The notes below the pieces were generated by a model. That model did not search any database and had not been told where the DNA came from. It saw only the letters and a program-made list of their open reading frames with translations. This document shows positions 8,329 through 15,886 of a stretch of 64,000 nt of DNA, one piece after another (position 1 is the first letter of the stretch; each line of letters opens with the position of its first letter). The stretch comes from Telluria antibiotica (GTDB taxonomy: Bacteria; Pseudomonadota; Gammaproteobacteria; Burkholderiales; Burkholderiaceae_D). The position numbers were made by a program, and so were the translations under genes. Location of the stretch: the NCBI RefSeq assembly GCF_011682055.1, contig NZ_JAAQOM010000014.1:62001-126000 (forward strand), given 5' to 3'.

Positions 8329-9234
8329 ATGCGTCTGCGCCATATCGAAGTGTTTCACGCCATCATGCAGGTCGGCACCATCAGCGGCGCGGCCCAGGTG
8401 CTGCACATCTCGCAGCCGGCCGTGACGAAAGTGCTGCAGCACGCCGAACTGCAACTGGGCATGCCGCTGTTCGAGCGCGTGCGCGGCAAGCTGTATCCGA
8501 AGCCGGAAGCGCACCGCCTGTTCGCCGAGACGGAAAAGCTGAACCGCGACCTGCAAGGCATCCGCCGCCTCGCGGCGAGTCTCAAGAACCGCGCGGAAGA
8601 AACGGTGCGGCTGATTTCCACACCCACCATCGCCGTCTCCGTGCTACCCGCCGCATTGACCGTGTGGCGGCGCGACTTCGCGCAGACGCGCTGCGAACTG
8701 GCCACGTTCCACACGAGCGAAATCGTGAACGCGCTGCGTCTCGGCGAGGCCGACCTCGCGCTGTCGCTGCAGGACCCGCGCCATCCCGGCATCGAAGCGG
8801 AGCCGATCGCGCAAGGCGCGCTGACCGTGATGGCGCCGGCCGGCACGTGGACCGAGCAGGAATGCGCCCAGCCGATCACGCCGGCGGGCCTCAGCGGTGA
8901 ATTGATCGGCCTGGCCGACCGCGACCCGCTGGGCGAGATGGTGCTGGCTGCCTGCGAAGCGCAGGACGTGCATCCCGTGTTCCACACCGTCGTGCAGACG
9001 TACCAGATCGCCCGCTCGCTCGTCGAGGCGGGCGCCGGCTCGGCCGTGCTCGACCCGTTCACGGCCGCATCGGCCGCGCCGGGCAGGGTGCAATGCCGCC
9101 AGTGGGCACCGACGATCCCTGTCCAGCTGTACCTGCTGACGGCCAGCCACGCGCCGCTGTCGCACGGCGCGCGCGAACTCGCGAATTGCATCGGCGCGAC
9201 GGCGCGCCATCTGCTGGAAAAGGGATGCGCATGA
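8329..9234 (+). CDS. LysR-family transcriptional regulator of the salvage cluster
   Basis: A 301-residue LysR regulator. The N-terminal winged helix-turn-helix (residues 1-60) reads MRLRHIEVFHAIMQVGTISG, then AAQVLHISQPAVTKVLQHAE. A periplasmic-binding-protein-like effector domain runs from about residue 90 to the end. It is co-directional with the amidase upstream (41 bp gap) and overlaps the dipeptidase start by 4 bp (ATGA at 9231-9234), so it travels with the peptidoglycan genes rather than facing a target gene. Regulation of the dipeptidase or of the whole cluster by a cell-wall fragment, as in AmpR, is a hypothesis. AmpR normally faces a beta-lactamase gene, which is not the arrangement here. 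No clear T-N11-A operator was identified. Confidence 0.93.
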   Translation: MRLRHIEVFHAIMQVGTISGAAQVLHISQPAVTKVLQHAELQLGMPLFERVRGKLYPKPEAHRLFAETEKLNRDLQGIRRLAASLKNRAEETVRLISTPTIAVSVLPAALTVWRRDFAQTRCELATFHTSEIVNALRLGEADLALSLQDPRHPGIEAEPIAQGALTVMAPAGTWTEQECAQPITPAGLSGELIGLADRDPLGEMVLAACEAQDVHPVFHTVVQTYQIARSLVEAGAGSAVLDPFTAASAAPGRVQCRQWAPTIPVQLYLLTASHAPLSHGARELANCIGATARHLLEKGCA

Positions 9235-9833
9235 GTACCATCGAGGGCATCGCCACCGATCCCGCGTTCCGCCATCTCTCGACCATCGGCGGCATCGCCG
9301 TCGACCTGCGTTACGCGACCCCGCACAACTTCGTCGGCCGCGACCTGTATTCGCCATACGACTGCGCCTGGCTGCACCGCGACGCGGCCGCGGCGCTGGA
9401 ACGCGTCGTCGCGTGGCTGAAGACGGCGTGCCCCGATTGCACGCCGCTCGTGCTCGACGCCCTGCGCCCGCAGCGCGTGCAGCAGCAGCTATGGGACGCG
9501 CTTGCCGGCACCGACCTGCAGATGTATCTCGCCAATCCGCAGCGCGGCTCGATCCACTCGTTCGGAATGGCGCTGGACATCACCTTGCTCGATGCCGGCG
9601 GCCGCGAACTCGATATGGGGACGGGCTTCGACGACATGACGGAGCTGTCGCACCCGGCGCTGGAAGCGCGCTTCCTCGCGAGCGGCGCGCTCACGGCGCA
9701 GCAAGCCGCCAACCGCCAACTGCTGCGCGGCGCCATGTTTCAGGCGGGCTTTGTCGGCATCAACACTGAGTGGTGGCACTTCGATTGCGGCGACCGCAAC
9801 GTCGTGCGCCAGACGTTCAGCCGCGTGCTCTGA
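9231..9833 (+). CDS. VanX/DdpX-type D-alanyl-D-alanine dipeptidase
   Basis: A 200-residue zinc peptidase of family M15D that hydrolyses D-Ala-D-Ala. The motif SIHSFGMALDITL (residues about 105-117) supplies the His and Asp zinc ligands (SxHxxGxAxD). EWWHFDCGD near residue 182 supplies the catalytic Glu and the third His ligand. There is no signal peptide, so the enzyme is probably cytoplasmic like E. coli DdpX. The ATG at 9231 overlaps the LysR stop; an earlier in-frame start at 9093 would run inside lysR and is rejected. In Gram-negative bacteria such enzymes release D-Ala from wall turnover for use as carbon and nitrogen, which fits the neighbours. There is no vanH or vanA homologue nearby, so glycopeptide resistance is not suggested. 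Confidence 0.92.
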   Translation: MSTIEGIATDPAFRHLSTIGGIAVDLRYATPHNFVGRDLYSPYDCAWLHRDAAAALERVVAWLKTACPDCTPLVLDALRPQRVQQQLWDALAGTDLQMYLANPQRGSIHSFGMALDITLLDAGGRELDMGTGFDDMTELSHPALEARFLASGALTAQQAANRQLLRGAMFQAGFVGINTEWWHFDCGDRNVVRQTFSRVL

Positions 9834-9932
9834 ACCCGGCTGCGCGCGCGCCGCGCACGCTTGATCGAACTCATTCTCCTGTCTTTCCCCGTCGGGACAA
9901 TCGGTCCACCGACTTATGCGAAGGAGATGAAG

Positions 9933-10583
9933 ATGAAGCGTTCGTTGTTGTCCCGTTTTATCCTGCTCGCGCTGGGAGTGTTGGCCGTGCTGGCCGGTTG
10001 CAGCGCCGGCAGCGGCGGCCGGTTCGCCGCGCACGACACGACCGTCGAGTACTACCGCGTGTTCGACATCCGGACGGCCGCCGCGCCGCAAGCCGTCGCC
10101 ACGGCCGCCACCGAGGGCATCGTCCGCAACGTGAAGGACGTCGTCGTCGCGACGCCGCCCGGCGTGGAGGCGACGGCCTTGCCGGGCCACTTCAGGATGG
10201 CCGACCCGGCGAGCGCCGCATCCGCCACCCCCACGTGCGAAGGCGCCGCCTGGACGGCGAAGGCCGCGCCGCACGTGCGCGGCAGCGACAACATGAACAT
10301 GGTCGCGTGCCTGTTCCCATACAGGGACGGCTACCACCTCGACATGTACGCCATCTTCACGAAGCCGGAAGGCGGCTGGCTCTCATGGCCGCGCCAGGTG
10401 GGCGGCATGATGATGGGCACGCCGGAAAAATTCACCGAGAACACGATGCTGGACATCGTGCGCGCGATCCGCACGAGCACGCGCGCGCAGGTGTCGCTCG
10501 TGGAGGCGAAGCCGAATCTGCCGGGGACGCCGTGGCTGGAAGGGGGCGACGTGCCGCTTGGCACGCAGGCCAGCAAGCCGTAG
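9933..10583 (+). CDS. Predicted lipoprotein of unknown function
   Basis: I do not recognise a family. The ATG at 9933 has a good SD (AAGGAG, 9921-9926). The product is 216 residues with a basic start KRSLLSRFILLALGVLAV and a lipobox LAGC, so it is likely a lipoprotein. The mature part has two cysteines (CEGAAW; VACLFPYRDGYHLDMYAIF), a methionine/glycine-rich stretch GGMMMGTPEKF and an amphipathic helix (MLDIVRAIRTST). It follows the dipeptidase by 99 bp on the same strand, but the SD and the gap suggest it may have its own promoter. It could be a periplasmic stress or envelope protein; no function is claimed. Confidence 0.75.
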   Translation: MKRSLLSRFILLALGVLAVLAGCSAGSGGRFAAHDTTVEYYRVFDIRTAAAPQAVATAATEGIVRNVKDVVVATPPGVEATALPGHFRMADPASAASATPTCEGAAWTAKAAPHVRGSDNMNMVACLFPYRDGYHLDMYAIFTKPEGGWLSWPRQVGGMMMGTPEKFTENTMLDIVRAIRTSTRAQVSLVEAKPNLPGTPWLEGGDVPLGTQASKP

Positions 10584-10635
10584 AGCTGGAGAGCTGGGTA
10601 CGCTGCGACAGCACGTGCCGCAAGCGCGCGGAACA

Positions 10636-10956
10636 TCAGGCATACGTGTCGATGCAGTTGCCAAGTGGCGACATCGACGACGCTACCGCCACGGCCTGGT
10701 CCTCGTTTCGCGACGCTGCGCGGCCCTCGCCATTCGACGTGCCGGCGATCGTCCGTTTCACCTCGTCGATCTTTGCGCTGATGGCCGCGATATCGGCCTT
10801 GCCCTCCGGCGTCTTGGCCGATGCGCAATTCACGCAATCCGACAGCTGTTTCTCGTAACGATCGAGTTTGGCGCGCAGGCCGACTGACGACGTCGCGTCG
10901 GGTACGTAGGTGCCGGTCCGGCCGTTCGCGCCGCTGAAAGAGACTGCTTGTGGCAT
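10636..10956 (-). CDS. Small hypothetical protein with CxxC motif
   Basis: A 106-residue leftward gene of no recognised function. The centre has a predicted coiled-coil or helical hairpin: RAKLDRYEKQLSDCVNCAS, then TPEGKADIAAISAKIDEVKR. The CVNC pair lies at about residues 41-44. The C-terminal part is polar and low in complexity. There is no signal peptide or membrane segment. It lies convergent to the lipoprotein gene and 73 bp downstream of nrsF on the same strand, so it could be read from the sigF-nrsF transcript. The ATG at 10956 is the only sensible start. Confidence 0.6.
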   Translation of the reverse strand: MPQAVSFSGANGRTGTYVPDATSSVGLRAKLDRYEKQLSDCVNCASAKTPEGKADIAAISAKIDEVKRTIAGTSNGEGRAASRNEDQAVAVASSMSPLGNCIDTYA

Positions 10957-11029
10957 GGTTCACTCTCCAATTCGCAAGGGCGTCCATCGAACACGCCGGC
11001 GAGGTCGAGCGCTCCGCGCCGCCCGCTTC

Positions 11030-11677
11030 TCACCAGGACAATACTTTCGGGCCGATCAGCGCGCCGACGAGCGTCATTGCTGCGATGCCCAGCACGTACC
11101 AGACGCCCACAAAGGCCGGGCTCATTTCCGGGCAATGGAAGCAATACACCATCGCCGCCGTCGCGCCCGACGCCAGGCCCGCCGCAGCGCCGGCCGTGCG
11201 CAAGCGTGTCGGCGCGCGCTTCTTGATGGCGACGAGCGCAGCGATGAATACGGGCACGGCCAGCACGACGATCAATACCGTGCATACGCGCCACGTCTGC
11301 CCCCATACCAGCGCGGCGCGGGCATCGGGCGGCGCCTGCCACAACACCCACGCCGCCAGGCCCCACAATGCGACGATCGGCAGCCCGACCATCGGTGCCA
11401 GCCCGCCGAGCTTCGCGCCGGGCGCAGACACCTTCCGCACGGCGAACGCGCCCACGACGCTCAGCACCAGGGCGAAGCAGAACTTGATCCAGAACGCCGG
11501 CAATAGCAGCGCGCGTCCGATGTCGTGGCGTGTCCCGAGCAGCAACTGCATCAGCAGCACGCACGCCGCCAGGCCGAGCAGGGCGGGCACCAGGAAGCGG
11601 CGCCACCGATGCGCGTCGACCCGTACGTCGGGGCCGCGCGCCAGCATGTCGATCAGATCGTCCGTCTTCATAACCAT
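11030..11677 (-). CDS. nrsF: NrsF-type anti-sigma factor, DUF1109 membrane protein
   Basis: A 215-residue membrane protein with a short cytoplasmic N-terminus (MKTDDLIDMLARG, the part expected to bind the sigma factor) followed by about six hydrophobic segments. This is the DUF1109/NrsF pattern, whose Caulobacter member holds SigF inactive until heavy-metal or oxidative stress. Cysteines in the membrane region (for example FHCPEMSPAF and WRVCTV) could take part in sensing, as reported for the family. Its start overlaps the sigma gene's end by 10 bp, the usual arrangement of a sigma factor and its cognate anti-sigma factor. Assignment rests on the N-terminus, topology and operon; confidence is good. 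Confidence 0.88.
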   Translation of the reverse strand: MVMKTDDLIDMLARGPDVRVDAHRWRRFLVPALLGLAACVLLMQLLLGTRHDIGRALLLPAFWIKFCFALVLSVVGAFAVRKVSAPGAKLGGLAPMVGLPIVALWGLAAWVLWQAPPDARAALVWGQTWRVCTVLIVVLAVPVFIAALVAIKKRAPTRLRTAGAAAGLASGATAAMVYCFHCPEMSPAFVGVWYVLGIAAMTLVGALIGPKVLSW

Positions 11678-12249
11678 TCCTTCATTTTCGCGGCCAGGCC
11701 CTTGAGGCCGCGGTGCACGGATACCTTGACGTCCGCTTCCGACACCGCCATCGCGCCGGCCGCCTCGCGCACCGACATGCCTTCGATCTTGGTCAGCACG
11801 ATCGCGGCGCGCTGCTTGTCGGGCAGGGCGTCCAGCAAGCGGGTCAGGTCGCGCCGCACCATGCCCGCTTCAGGATCGGGGCCGTCCCAGACAAGATCAT
11901 CCGTGTCGTCCAGCGGGTCGTGCAGCGCCTCGTGGCGCGCATGGCGGCGCAGCCAGTCGATCAGCTTGTAGCGCGCGATCGCATGCATCCACGCCGTCAG
12001 CGGCACGCCCGCATCGTAGCTCGCCCGCTGGTTGTGCAGCGCCAGCAGGCATTCCTGGACGAGGTCCTCGACATCGTCCGGCCAGCGTTGCAGGCGTCGG
12101 CGCAGGTAGGCGCGCAACAGCACGGCGGCACCGGCCAGGTAGCCGCGGTAGGCGTCCGCGTCGCCGTTGCAGCCGCGCATGAACAACTGGTGCAGGCGCG
12201 ACTCCGTCGCTTGCGCGCTCGATTCTCCAGTAGTTCGTTGGATCGACAT
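11668..12249 (-). CDS. ECF sigma factor, SigF type
   Basis: A 193-residue sigma-70 family ECF factor. Region 2 covers about residues 25-95, with DDVEDLVQECLLALHNQ and the promoter-melting/-10 helix PLTAWMHAIARYKLIDWLRR. Region 4 covers about 130-190, with LPDKQRAAIVLTKIEGMS then VREAAGAMAVSEADVKVSVH forming the -35 helix-turn-helix. The ATG at 12249 (MSIQRTTGE) is the first start consistent with the family; upstream in-frame codons lie in the divergent promoter region. It overlaps nrsF by 10 bp. It faces an operon whose promoter region contains a GTAACC-N16-CGAA element (12294-12319), the motif reported for Caulobacter SigF. No such element was seen for its own gene. Confidence 0.92.
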   Translation of the reverse strand: MSIQRTTGESSAQATESRLHQLFMRGCNGDADAYRGYLAGAAVLLRAYLRRRLQRWPDDVEDLVQECLLALHNQRASYDAGVPLTAWMHAIARYKLIDWLRRHARHEALHDPLDDTDDLVWDGPDPEAGMVRRDLTRLLDALPDKQRAAIVLTKIEGMSVREAAGAMAVSEADVKVSVHRGLKGLAAKMKEWL

Positions 12250-12293
12250 GATTGGTGACAGCGTCGAGAAAAAATATTTTTGTTGTACGGCCT

Positions 12294-12319
12294 GTAACCG
12301 GATGCACGGGTGCCGCGAA
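12294..12319 (+). promoter_or_regulatory. Candidate SigF promoter, GTAACC-N16-CGAA
   Basis: GTAACC at 12294-12299 and CGAA at 12316-12319 are separated by exactly 16 bases. This equals the motif described for SigF-dependent promoters in Caulobacter crescentus. It lies 34 bp upstream of the ATG at 12354, pointing into the DUF1223 remnant, cytochrome b, molybdenum oxidoreductase and MXKDX operon, and it is divergent from the sigF-type gene. The match and the genetic context support each other; transcription itself is inferred. Confidence 0.75.
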
Positions 12320-12353
12320 TTACACCATGTCACCCACAAACGAGAGAGCTGCC

Positions 12354-12509
12354 ATGTCCTCACATCGTCTGTCCATTGCCTGCGCCGGCGCTGTCCTTGC
12401 GGCCGTGCTGCCCGCGCCGGCATCGTATGCCGCATCGGTCCGCGAAGTCAACAGCGGTCCTGCGACAGCAGTGCTGGTCGAACTCTATACCAGCGATGAG
12501 GTGCGGTGA
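12354..12509 (+). pseudogene. Truncated DUF1223-like ORF (51 residues), leader of the SigF-type operon
   Basis: This short reading frame starts with a clean signal peptide (HRLSIACAGAVLAAVLPAPA then SYAAS). It continues SGPATAVLVELYTS, which looks like the beginning of DUF1223 thioredoxin-like proteins, where LVELYTSEGCSSCPPAD is typical. It then reads DEVR and stops, so the CxxC active site and about 200 further residues are absent. The stop overlaps the cytochrome b start (TGATG). I read it as a deletion remnant that keeps the promoter, SD and leader. An alternative is a small exported peptide that is still functional. Family resemblance covers only about 12 residues, so this is a moderate-confidence call. 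Confidence 0.5.
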
Positions 12510-13102
12510 TGGATGCCCACGACATCATCCATCCGGCCTGGCTGCGCATCGCCCATTGGCTGAACGCGGCCGCCGTGGTGGTGCTGGTGACGAGCGGCTG
12601 GCGCATCTACGACGCCACCAGCTTCCTCGGTTTCGCGATTCCCGCCGCCTGGACACTGGGCGGATGGCTCGGCGGCGCGCTGGCCTGGCATTTCGCCGCG
12701 ATGTGGCTGCTGGTCGCCAACGGCGTTCTTTACCTGGCCATCAATCTGGTGTCCGGACGGCTGCGCCGCCAGTTCCTGCCCATTCCGCCTCGGCAGGTGC
12801 TGCGCGACCTTGCCACCGCGTTGCGCGGACGCCTATCGCATGCGGACCCGCGCCATTACAACAGCGTGCAGCGGCTGGCCTACGTGTTCGTGATGGTGGA
12901 CATCATCCTCGTGGTCATGTCGGGCCTCGTGCTCTGGAAGTCGGTCCAGTTTCCGCTGCTGCGCACCCTGCTCGGCGGCTACGAGGGCGCACGCCGCGTC
13001 CACTTTTTTTGTATGGCCGGCCTGTGCGGCTTCATCGTCGTGCACGTCGTGATGGTCGCCCTGGTGCCGCGCACCCTGGCCGCCATGCTGCGCGGCCGCT
13101 GA
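12509..13102 (+). CDS. Cytochrome b561-type membrane subunit
   Basis: A 197-residue inner-membrane protein with four hydrophobic segments of the cytochrome b/b561 type. Histidines suited to bind two b hemes lie in HPAWLRIAHWLNAAAVV (near the N-terminus), LAWHFAAMWLLVANGVLYL, and VHFFCMAGLCGFIVVHVVMV. LSHADPRHYNSVQRLAYVFV forms the linker typical of hydrogenase and formate dehydrogenase-like b-type subunits. The ATG at 12509 overlaps the stop of the upstream remnant. The following gene encodes a Tat-exported molybdenum oxidoreductase, so this subunit probably passes quinol electrons to it, analogous to MsrQ (YedZ) with MsrP. Confidence 0.9.
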   Translation: MDAHDIIHPAWLRIAHWLNAAAVVVLVTSGWRIYDATSFLGFAIPAAWTLGGWLGGALAWHFAAMWLLVANGVLYLAINLVSGRLRRQFLPIPPRQVLRDLATALRGRLSHADPRHYNSVQRLAYVFVMVDIILVVMSGLVLWKSVQFPLLRTLLGGYEGARRVHFFCMAGLCGFIVVHVVMVALVPRTLAAMLRGR

Positions 13103-13118
13103 CACCGAGGACATCGAC

Positions 13119-13901
13119 ATGACACCGATCCGACCCCGCGATATCGTCATCCCCGAGGATGGCGCTGCCATGCTGGCCGACGCCATCAAGCGCGTCGCAC
13201 AACCGTCGCGCCGTGCTTTCTTGCAGCGCACGCTGACCCTCGGCGGTCTCGGCCTGCTGACCGGGTGCACGCCCACCAGCGAGGAAAGCATCGAGCGCGC
13301 CCTGGCCGCGGTCTCGCGCTTCAACGACCGTGCCCAGGCCTTGCTGTTCGACCCGACGCGCCTTGCGCCGACCTACCCGGACAGCATGATCACGCGCCCC
13401 TTTCCGTTCAACGCGTATTACGGCGAGGACGAGGTGCGCGTTGTCGATGGCGACGCGTGGCGCCTTGAACTGTCCGGCCTGATCGCCGACCGCAGGCCGT
13501 GGACGCTGGATGCGTTACGCGCCTTGCCCCAGCAGTCCCAGGTCACGCGCCACATCTGCGTGGAAGGCTGGAGCGCCATCGGCAAATGGGGCGGCGTACC
13601 TTTCTCGCACTTCCTGCGGCGCGTCGGGGCCGACCTCAGCGCCAAATATGTGGGCTTCAAGTGCGCCGACGACTATTTCACCAGCATCGACATGGCCACC
13701 GCACTGCATCCGCAAACGCTCATGGCGCTGACCTACGACGGCCAAACGCTGCCGCCGCGCTATGGCTATCCGATGAAGCTGCGCATGCCCACCAAGCTGG
13801 GTTACAAGAATCCGAAGCATATCCAGGCCATCTTCGTGACCAATACCTACCCGGGCGGTTACTGGGAAGACCAGGGTTATAACTGGTTCGGCGGCAGTTG
13901 A
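13119..13901 (+). CDS. Tat-exported molybdopterin oxidoreductase, sulfite oxidase/MsrP-like
   Basis: A 260-residue protein with an internal twin-arginine signal, SRRAFLQRTLTLGGLGLL at residues 30-47, matching S-R-R-x-F-L-K, followed by TGC. The oxidoreductase molybdopterin domain covers about residues 90-250 and includes RHICVEGWSAIGKWGGVP, whose Cys is the expected molybdenum ligand, and a late KHIQAIFVTNTYPGGYW segment. There is no heme or dimerisation domain, as in MsrP (YedY). MsrP repairs methionine sulfoxide in periplasmic proteins; the paired cytochrome b gene 16 bp upstream would supply electrons. The SigF context (oxidative or metal stress) supports a methionine-sulfoxide role, but the substrate is inferred. 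The N-terminal extension before the RR motif is longer than usual (about 29 residues). Confidence 0.9.
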   Translation: MTPIRPRDIVIPEDGAAMLADAIKRVAQPSRRAFLQRTLTLGGLGLLTGCTPTSEESIERALAAVSRFNDRAQALLFDPTRLAPTYPDSMITRPFPFNAYYGEDEVRVVDGDAWRLELSGLIADRRPWTLDALRALPQQSQVTRHICVEGWSAIGKWGGVPFSHFLRRVGADLSAKYVGFKCADDYFTSIDMATALHPQTLMALTYDGQTLPPRYGYPMKLRMPTKLGYKNPKHIQAIFVTNTYPGGYWEDQGYNWFGGS

Positions 13902-13956
13902 GCGCCCGACCCCCTCGCAGCACGCATGCAAGTTCACTCACCTGAAAGGACGTACC

Positions 13957-14247
13957 ATGAAAGCACTCGCCACCACCCTGATCGCCGCCTGCCTGCTGTC
14001 GGGCGCTGCCTATGCGCAGGACAGCATGAAGAAGGACGACATGAGCCATGACGCCATGGCCAAGGACGCGATGAAAAAGCCCGCCATGAAGAAGGATGCA
14101 ATGGGCAAGGACGCCATGAAGAAAGACGCGATGGCCAAGGACGGCATGCACAAGGACGATGCCAAGAAGTCTGCGATGGACAAGGACGCGATGAAGAAGG
14201 ACGCGATGAAGAAGGACGAAATGGCCAAGGACACGATGGGCCATTGA
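13957..14247 (+). CDS. Pentapeptide MXKDX repeat protein, secreted
   Basis: A 96-residue protein with a signal peptide (KALATTLIAACLLSGAAYAQ) followed by about 14 consecutive five-residue units of the form M-x-K-D-x, for example MAKDA, MKKDA, MGKDA and MHKDD. This is the MXKDX family (TIGR02953). The unit is regular in register from residue 24 to the end, with two degenerate copies (MKKPA and the AKKSA unit that lacks the leading Met). Function is unknown in the literature I can recall. A methionine- and Lys/Asp-rich periplasmic peptide next to an MsrP-like enzyme suggests an oxidisable or metal-binding buffer, which is speculation. An SD (GAAAGGA) lies upstream. It is probably the last gene of the SigF-type operon. 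Confidence 0.93.
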   Translation: MKALATTLIAACLLSGAAYAQDSMKKDDMSHDAMAKDAMKKPAMKKDAMGKDAMKKDAMAKDGMHKDDAKKSAMDKDAMKKDAMKKDEMAKDTMGH

Positions 14248-14308
14248 GTGTGCAAGGCATGCTCGGCGACGCCATGCCGGGCATGCCTCGGGCGGCGCGC
14301 CGGTATCG

Positions 14309-15853
14309 TTACGGCCTGGCCGAGCCGTCCACCCTGCCGTTCACAGCCGGCGTCGTCCCATCCAGCCGCGCCACCCAATCGACGAGCGCATCGAGCACGG
14401 CCCGCCCGCGCCCGTTGCCGGCCCGGTCGCTGTTGACCACGGCCACCAGCACGCACGGCCGGCCGTCCGCGTCCGGCACATAGCCCGCCAGCGCGACGAC
14501 GTCCGACATCGTGCCCGTCTTCAGGCGTGCGCGGCCCGCGGCGGGGCTGTCGACCAGGCGGCGGCGCATCGTGCCGTCCACGGCCGCGATCGGCATGCTG
14601 GCCTGGAATTCCGGCGCCCAATTGCTGCGCAGGCCGGCTTGCAGCAGGCCGCCCATCTGGATGGGCGTGACGCGTTCGATGCGCGACAGCCCCGAACCGT
14701 TTTCCAGCAAGAGCCCCGTGTCGTCGATGCCGTGCGCGCGCAGCCACGCGCGCACGACGGCCTCGCTGCGTGCGAGTGTCGGGACGGTCGTGTCGGCCTG
14801 TGGATGGCTGCCCAGCACGGGATCGGGTTCGAGCGCGCCCAGGCTCAGGAACAGTAGGCGCGCCAGCGTGTTGTCGGACGGCTTGTTGACGTCGCGGACG
14901 ATCTCCGGCAGCGCGCGCGACACATGCTCGGCCAGCAGGCGCGCGCCCGGCGGCGTCGGGCCTTCGACGGCCGTGCCGGCGAGGGTGCCGCCCAGCGACT
15001 TCCAGATGCGGCGGACGAGACGGGCGACGTATTCCTGGCGGTCGATCACGTTGATCGAATCGCTGGCCACGCAGTTCTTGGGGAAGGTCCCGTGCAGCAC
15101 GACCTTGAGCCCGCCGTTCGGGCGTGGCAGGACGTCCGGCCGTTTCCAGCCGTCTTCCCACTTCCCGCAGTCGGCGTCGATGAGCTTCATGTCCGATTCG
15201 ATCGCCACGCCGTCGAGCTCCGGCTGCATCGCGACGCGCACGCGGGTGGCCGGCTTGCCGTCCGGGCGCGGCGTCGAGCGCAAGTCCAGCTGCAGCATGT
15301 TCCGGTTGACGAAGACGGCGTCCGGGATGACGTTGTAATAGGCGTCCGGCCATTCGTCGAACGGCGGAACGCCCACGTCGGCACGGGCCGGGTTGAACAG
15401 ACTGCGGTCGACGACGAGGTTGCCATCGATGGTGCGGATGCCCTGGTAGCGCAGGCTGCGCAGCATCGTCGTCAATGTCTCGGTGGACAGGTCGACGTCC
15501 GCGCCGCCACGCAGCACGAGGTCGCCGTGCAGCAGACCGTTCTTCAGTTCGCCCGTCGTGCGCAGTTCCGTGCGGCCGCGGAACACGGGGCCGAGGCGGT
15601 CGAGCGCGATCAGCGTCGTGACGAGTTTCATCGTGGAGGCCGGATGCAAGGGACGGTCTGCCAGGTGGGACAGCACCGTCTTGTCGCCGCGCAGCACGAG
15701 CGCGCTGACGGCATCCTCGGGAATCGCCGCCGCGCGCAATGCGTCCAGCACGGGAAGCGGCAACGCCGGCGCAGGCTGCAGCTGCGCCGCGGCCGGATTG
15801 CACACGCCCAGCAGCGCGGTGGCGAGGAGGGAAAGCGCGTGACGACGAAGCAT
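14309..15853 (-). CDS. dacB: D-alanyl-D-alanine carboxypeptidase/endopeptidase, PBP4 (DacB) family S13
   Basis: A 514-residue periplasmic penicillin-binding protein that trims or cleaves peptidoglycan cross-links. The signal peptide runs RRHALSLLATALLGVCNPAA. S13 motifs are visible: STMK at residues 73-76 (nucleophile Ser73), NGSGLSR for SxN in the second half, and RLKTGTMSDV for KTG. Length is in the usual range (E. coli PBP4 is 477). It is convergent with the MXKDX gene and lies 33 bp downstream of the SpmA/B-like gene on the same strand. It belongs functionally with the peptidoglycan genes at both ends of the first 23 kb. Confidence 0.95.
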   Translation of the reverse strand: MLRRHALSLLATALLGVCNPAAAQLQPAPALPLPVLDALRAAAIPEDAVSALVLRGDKTVLSHLADRPLHPASTMKLVTTLIALDRLGPVFRGRTELRTTGELKNGLLHGDLVLRGGADVDLSTETLTTMLRSLRYQGIRTIDGNLVVDRSLFNPARADVGVPPFDEWPDAYYNVIPDAVFVNRNMLQLDLRSTPRPDGKPATRVRVAMQPELDGVAIESDMKLIDADCGKWEDGWKRPDVLPRPNGGLKVVLHGTFPKNCVASDSINVIDRQEYVARLVRRIWKSLGGTLAGTAVEGPTPPGARLLAEHVSRALPEIVRDVNKPSDNTLARLLFLSLGALEPDPVLGSHPQADTTVPTLARSEAVVRAWLRAHGIDDTGLLLENGSGLSRIERVTPIQMGGLLQAGLRSNWAPEFQASMPIAAVDGTMRRRLVDSPAAGRARLKTGTMSDVVALAGYVPDADGRPCVLVAVVNSDRAGNGRGRAVLDALVDWVARLDGTTPAVNGRVDGSARP

Positions 15854-15886
15854 GCTTGTCCTTGAGTCGAAAATGCGAAAAAACGG

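Noticed and set aside
9231..9833. VanX-like gene as a glycopeptide-resistance determinant
   Set aside because: vanH and vanA homologues are absent and the neighbours are peptidoglycan salvage genes.
14026..14240. Regular 15-base repeats suggesting a CRISPR-like or minisatellite array
   Set aside because: The period is 15 bases in a single reading frame and encodes the MXKDX units; there are no unique spacers and no cas genes.
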